A stretch of DNA of 12,960 nt, taken from the NCBI GenBank assembly GCA_938023705.1, contig CALJDJ010000016.1, positions 1 to 12,960 of the forward strand, given 5' to 3'. The DNA comes from an uncultured Collinsella sp. GTDB taxonomy: Bacteria; Actinomycetota; Coriobacteriia; Coriobacteriales; Coriobacteriaceae. Positions 12,137 through 12,960 of this stretch are shown here, piece after piece. Each line of letters opens with the position of its first letter. The stretch's first letter is position 1. The notes under the pieces are model-generated. The model saw only the letters and a list, made by a program, of their open reading frames with translations. It had not been told where the DNA came from and searched no databases. A program made the position numbers and the translations under genes.

Positions 12137-12960
12137 GTGCGTGCGTTTGCTCGACAAATGACAGAGCGTATGAAGGCGGTGGCGGCAGCAGGTGTCGTCG
12201 CCGCCTTTTGGCTTGCCGTGTGGATGCTGGTGGCGGCGCTGGTGGCGCAGCCGTTGATTTTGCCGGGGCCGGGTGCTGTTGCCTTGGCGCTGCTGCGCTT
12301 GGTATGCGATGACGGTACCTGGGCGATTTTGGCGGGCTCGGGCGCGCGGATACTGGCTGGGCTGGCGCTTGCCGCGGTGTGCAGTGGCGTACTTGCCGGG
12401 ATTTCGTCACGTTCGCGTGCGTTTGCGCACCTGGTGGCTCCGGCGCTGTCGTTTGTAAAGGCGACGCCGGTCGCCTGCGTGGTGGTCCTGTTGCTTATCT
12501 GGCTGGGGTCGGCGCGCGTGAGCATCGCGGCAGTCTTTTTGATGGCGCTGCCGGGCGTGTATTTTTCGCTGGCCGAGGGCTTGGCACAGGTGAATAAACC
12601 GCTGGAGCAGATGTTCCGTCTGCATGGCGTGCGCGGCTGGCGCCTGTTTTGCGCCCATACCTGGCGCGAAGTCCTGCCGTTTGTGCTTTCGTGCGTCCGC
12701 GCCGTGATCGGCATGAGCTGGAAGGCCGGCGTGGCGGCGGAGCTTATCGGCATGGCGACGGGCACCGTGGGTGAGCGCATCTATCAGGCAAAGCTTTTGA
12801 TTGAGACGGCTGATTTGCTGGCGTGGACCGTGCTGGTCGTTGCCGCCTCGTGGGCGTGTGAGCGCGTGCTGGTGTGGCTGCTGCGGGTTTCGGGACCCGT
12901 GGCGTGGCGCGCGGCCGTGCGGGCGCATGGGCGCGGCGCTCGCGGGCGTGCGGGGGCCGC
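12137..12960 (+). CDS. ABC transporter permease, SsuC/TauC-like (3' end outside window)
   Basis: An open frame runs from GTG 12137 to the window edge without a stop (274 full codons). It encodes a membrane protein with hydrophobic segments at about 17-40, 66-90, 97-123, 128-148, 180-205 and 226-250. PVACVVVLLLIWLGSARVSI (111-130) is typical of nitrate/sulfonate-type permeases, and residues 157-181 (LEQMFRLHGVRGW to REVLP) form the EAA loop that contacts the ATPase. GGAG at 12127-12130, inside the last codons of the binding-protein gene, lies 6 nt before the GTG; ATG 12158 is an alternative start. By residue 250 the usual permease length is reached; residues 251-274 turn Arg/Gly/Ala-rich, so the gene probably ends shortly or has a basic tail. 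An ATPase gene is expected next. Confidence 0.88.
   Translation, partial: MRAFARQMTERMKAVAAAGVVAAFWLAVWMLVAALVAQPLILPGPGAVALALLRLVCDDGTWAILAGSGARILAGLALAAVCSGVLAGISSRSRAFAHLVAPALSFVKATPVACVVVLLLIWLGSARVSIAAVFLMALPGVYFSLAEGLAQVNKPLEQMFRLHGVRGWRLFCAHTWREVLPFVLSCVRAVIGMSWKAGVAAELIGMATGTVGERIYQAKLLIETADLLAWTVLVVAASWACERVLVWLLRVSGPVAWRAAVRAHGRGARGRAGA

Noticed and set aside
1..12960. CRISPR arrays, tRNA or rRNA genes, transposases, toxin-antitoxin pairs
   Set aside because: I looked and saw no spaced repeats of CRISPR type, no cloverleaf or rRNA sequence, and no transposase or small paired-ORF signature.

Overview
The window looks like a piece of a Gram-positive, high-GC, anaerobic gut bacterium of the Coriobacteriia, most likely a Collinsella or close relative. 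This is inferred from the strong GC bias at third codon positions, the PTS/6-phospho-alpha-glucosidase locus, the group A [FeFe] hydrogenase with a glutamate-synthase-like partner, and the dispersed intergenic repeats. No 16S or other marker gene is present, so the genus is not proven. All nine genes read rightwards.

Layout. Positions 1-968 are the 3' end of a gene encoding a very long, low-complexity Arg/Gly/Asp/Glu tail, probably of an RNA-binding protein such as a DEAD-box helicase, followed by a clear intrinsic terminator. Positions 969-1588 are a 620-nt gene-free stretch with a MITE-like inverted-repeat element, an AT-rich direct repeat and possible leader RNA structure. Positions 1589-2350 encode a flavodoxin/ferredoxin fusion of the EFR1 type. 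A 280-nt spacer then holds the first copy of a dispersed repeat and a promoter. It leads into a sugar module: PTS enzyme IIA (2631-3143), a LicT/BglG-type antiterminator with two PRDs (3162-4016), PTS enzyme IICB (4116-5732) and a GH4 NAD-dependent 6-phospho-alpha-glucosidase with the CDMP signature (5736-7118). A 16-bp terminator hairpin and the second copy of the dispersed repeat follow. The last module (7435 to the window end) is a tight four-gene run: a NuoF-C-terminal/GltD-like fusion flavoprotein, an [FeFe] hydrogenase with the full accessory-cluster set, a Tat-type lipoprotein solute-binding protein, and an ABC permease cut by the window end.

How the genes work together. The PTS genes would take up and phosphorylate an alpha-glucoside (maltose, sucrose isomers or similar) and split the 6-phospho-glucoside inside the cell. 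LicT probably couples expression to PTS flux, although a textbook RAT/terminator target was not found. The hydrogenase pair would exchange electrons between NAD(P)H and protons through the GltD-like flavoprotein, disposing of reductant from sugar fermentation as H2. Its arrangement matches the 'glutamate synthase-linked' group A2 class of [FeFe] hydrogenases, whose physiology is poorly defined. The apparently co-transcribed ABC importer of unknown substrate is the least explained part of this module.
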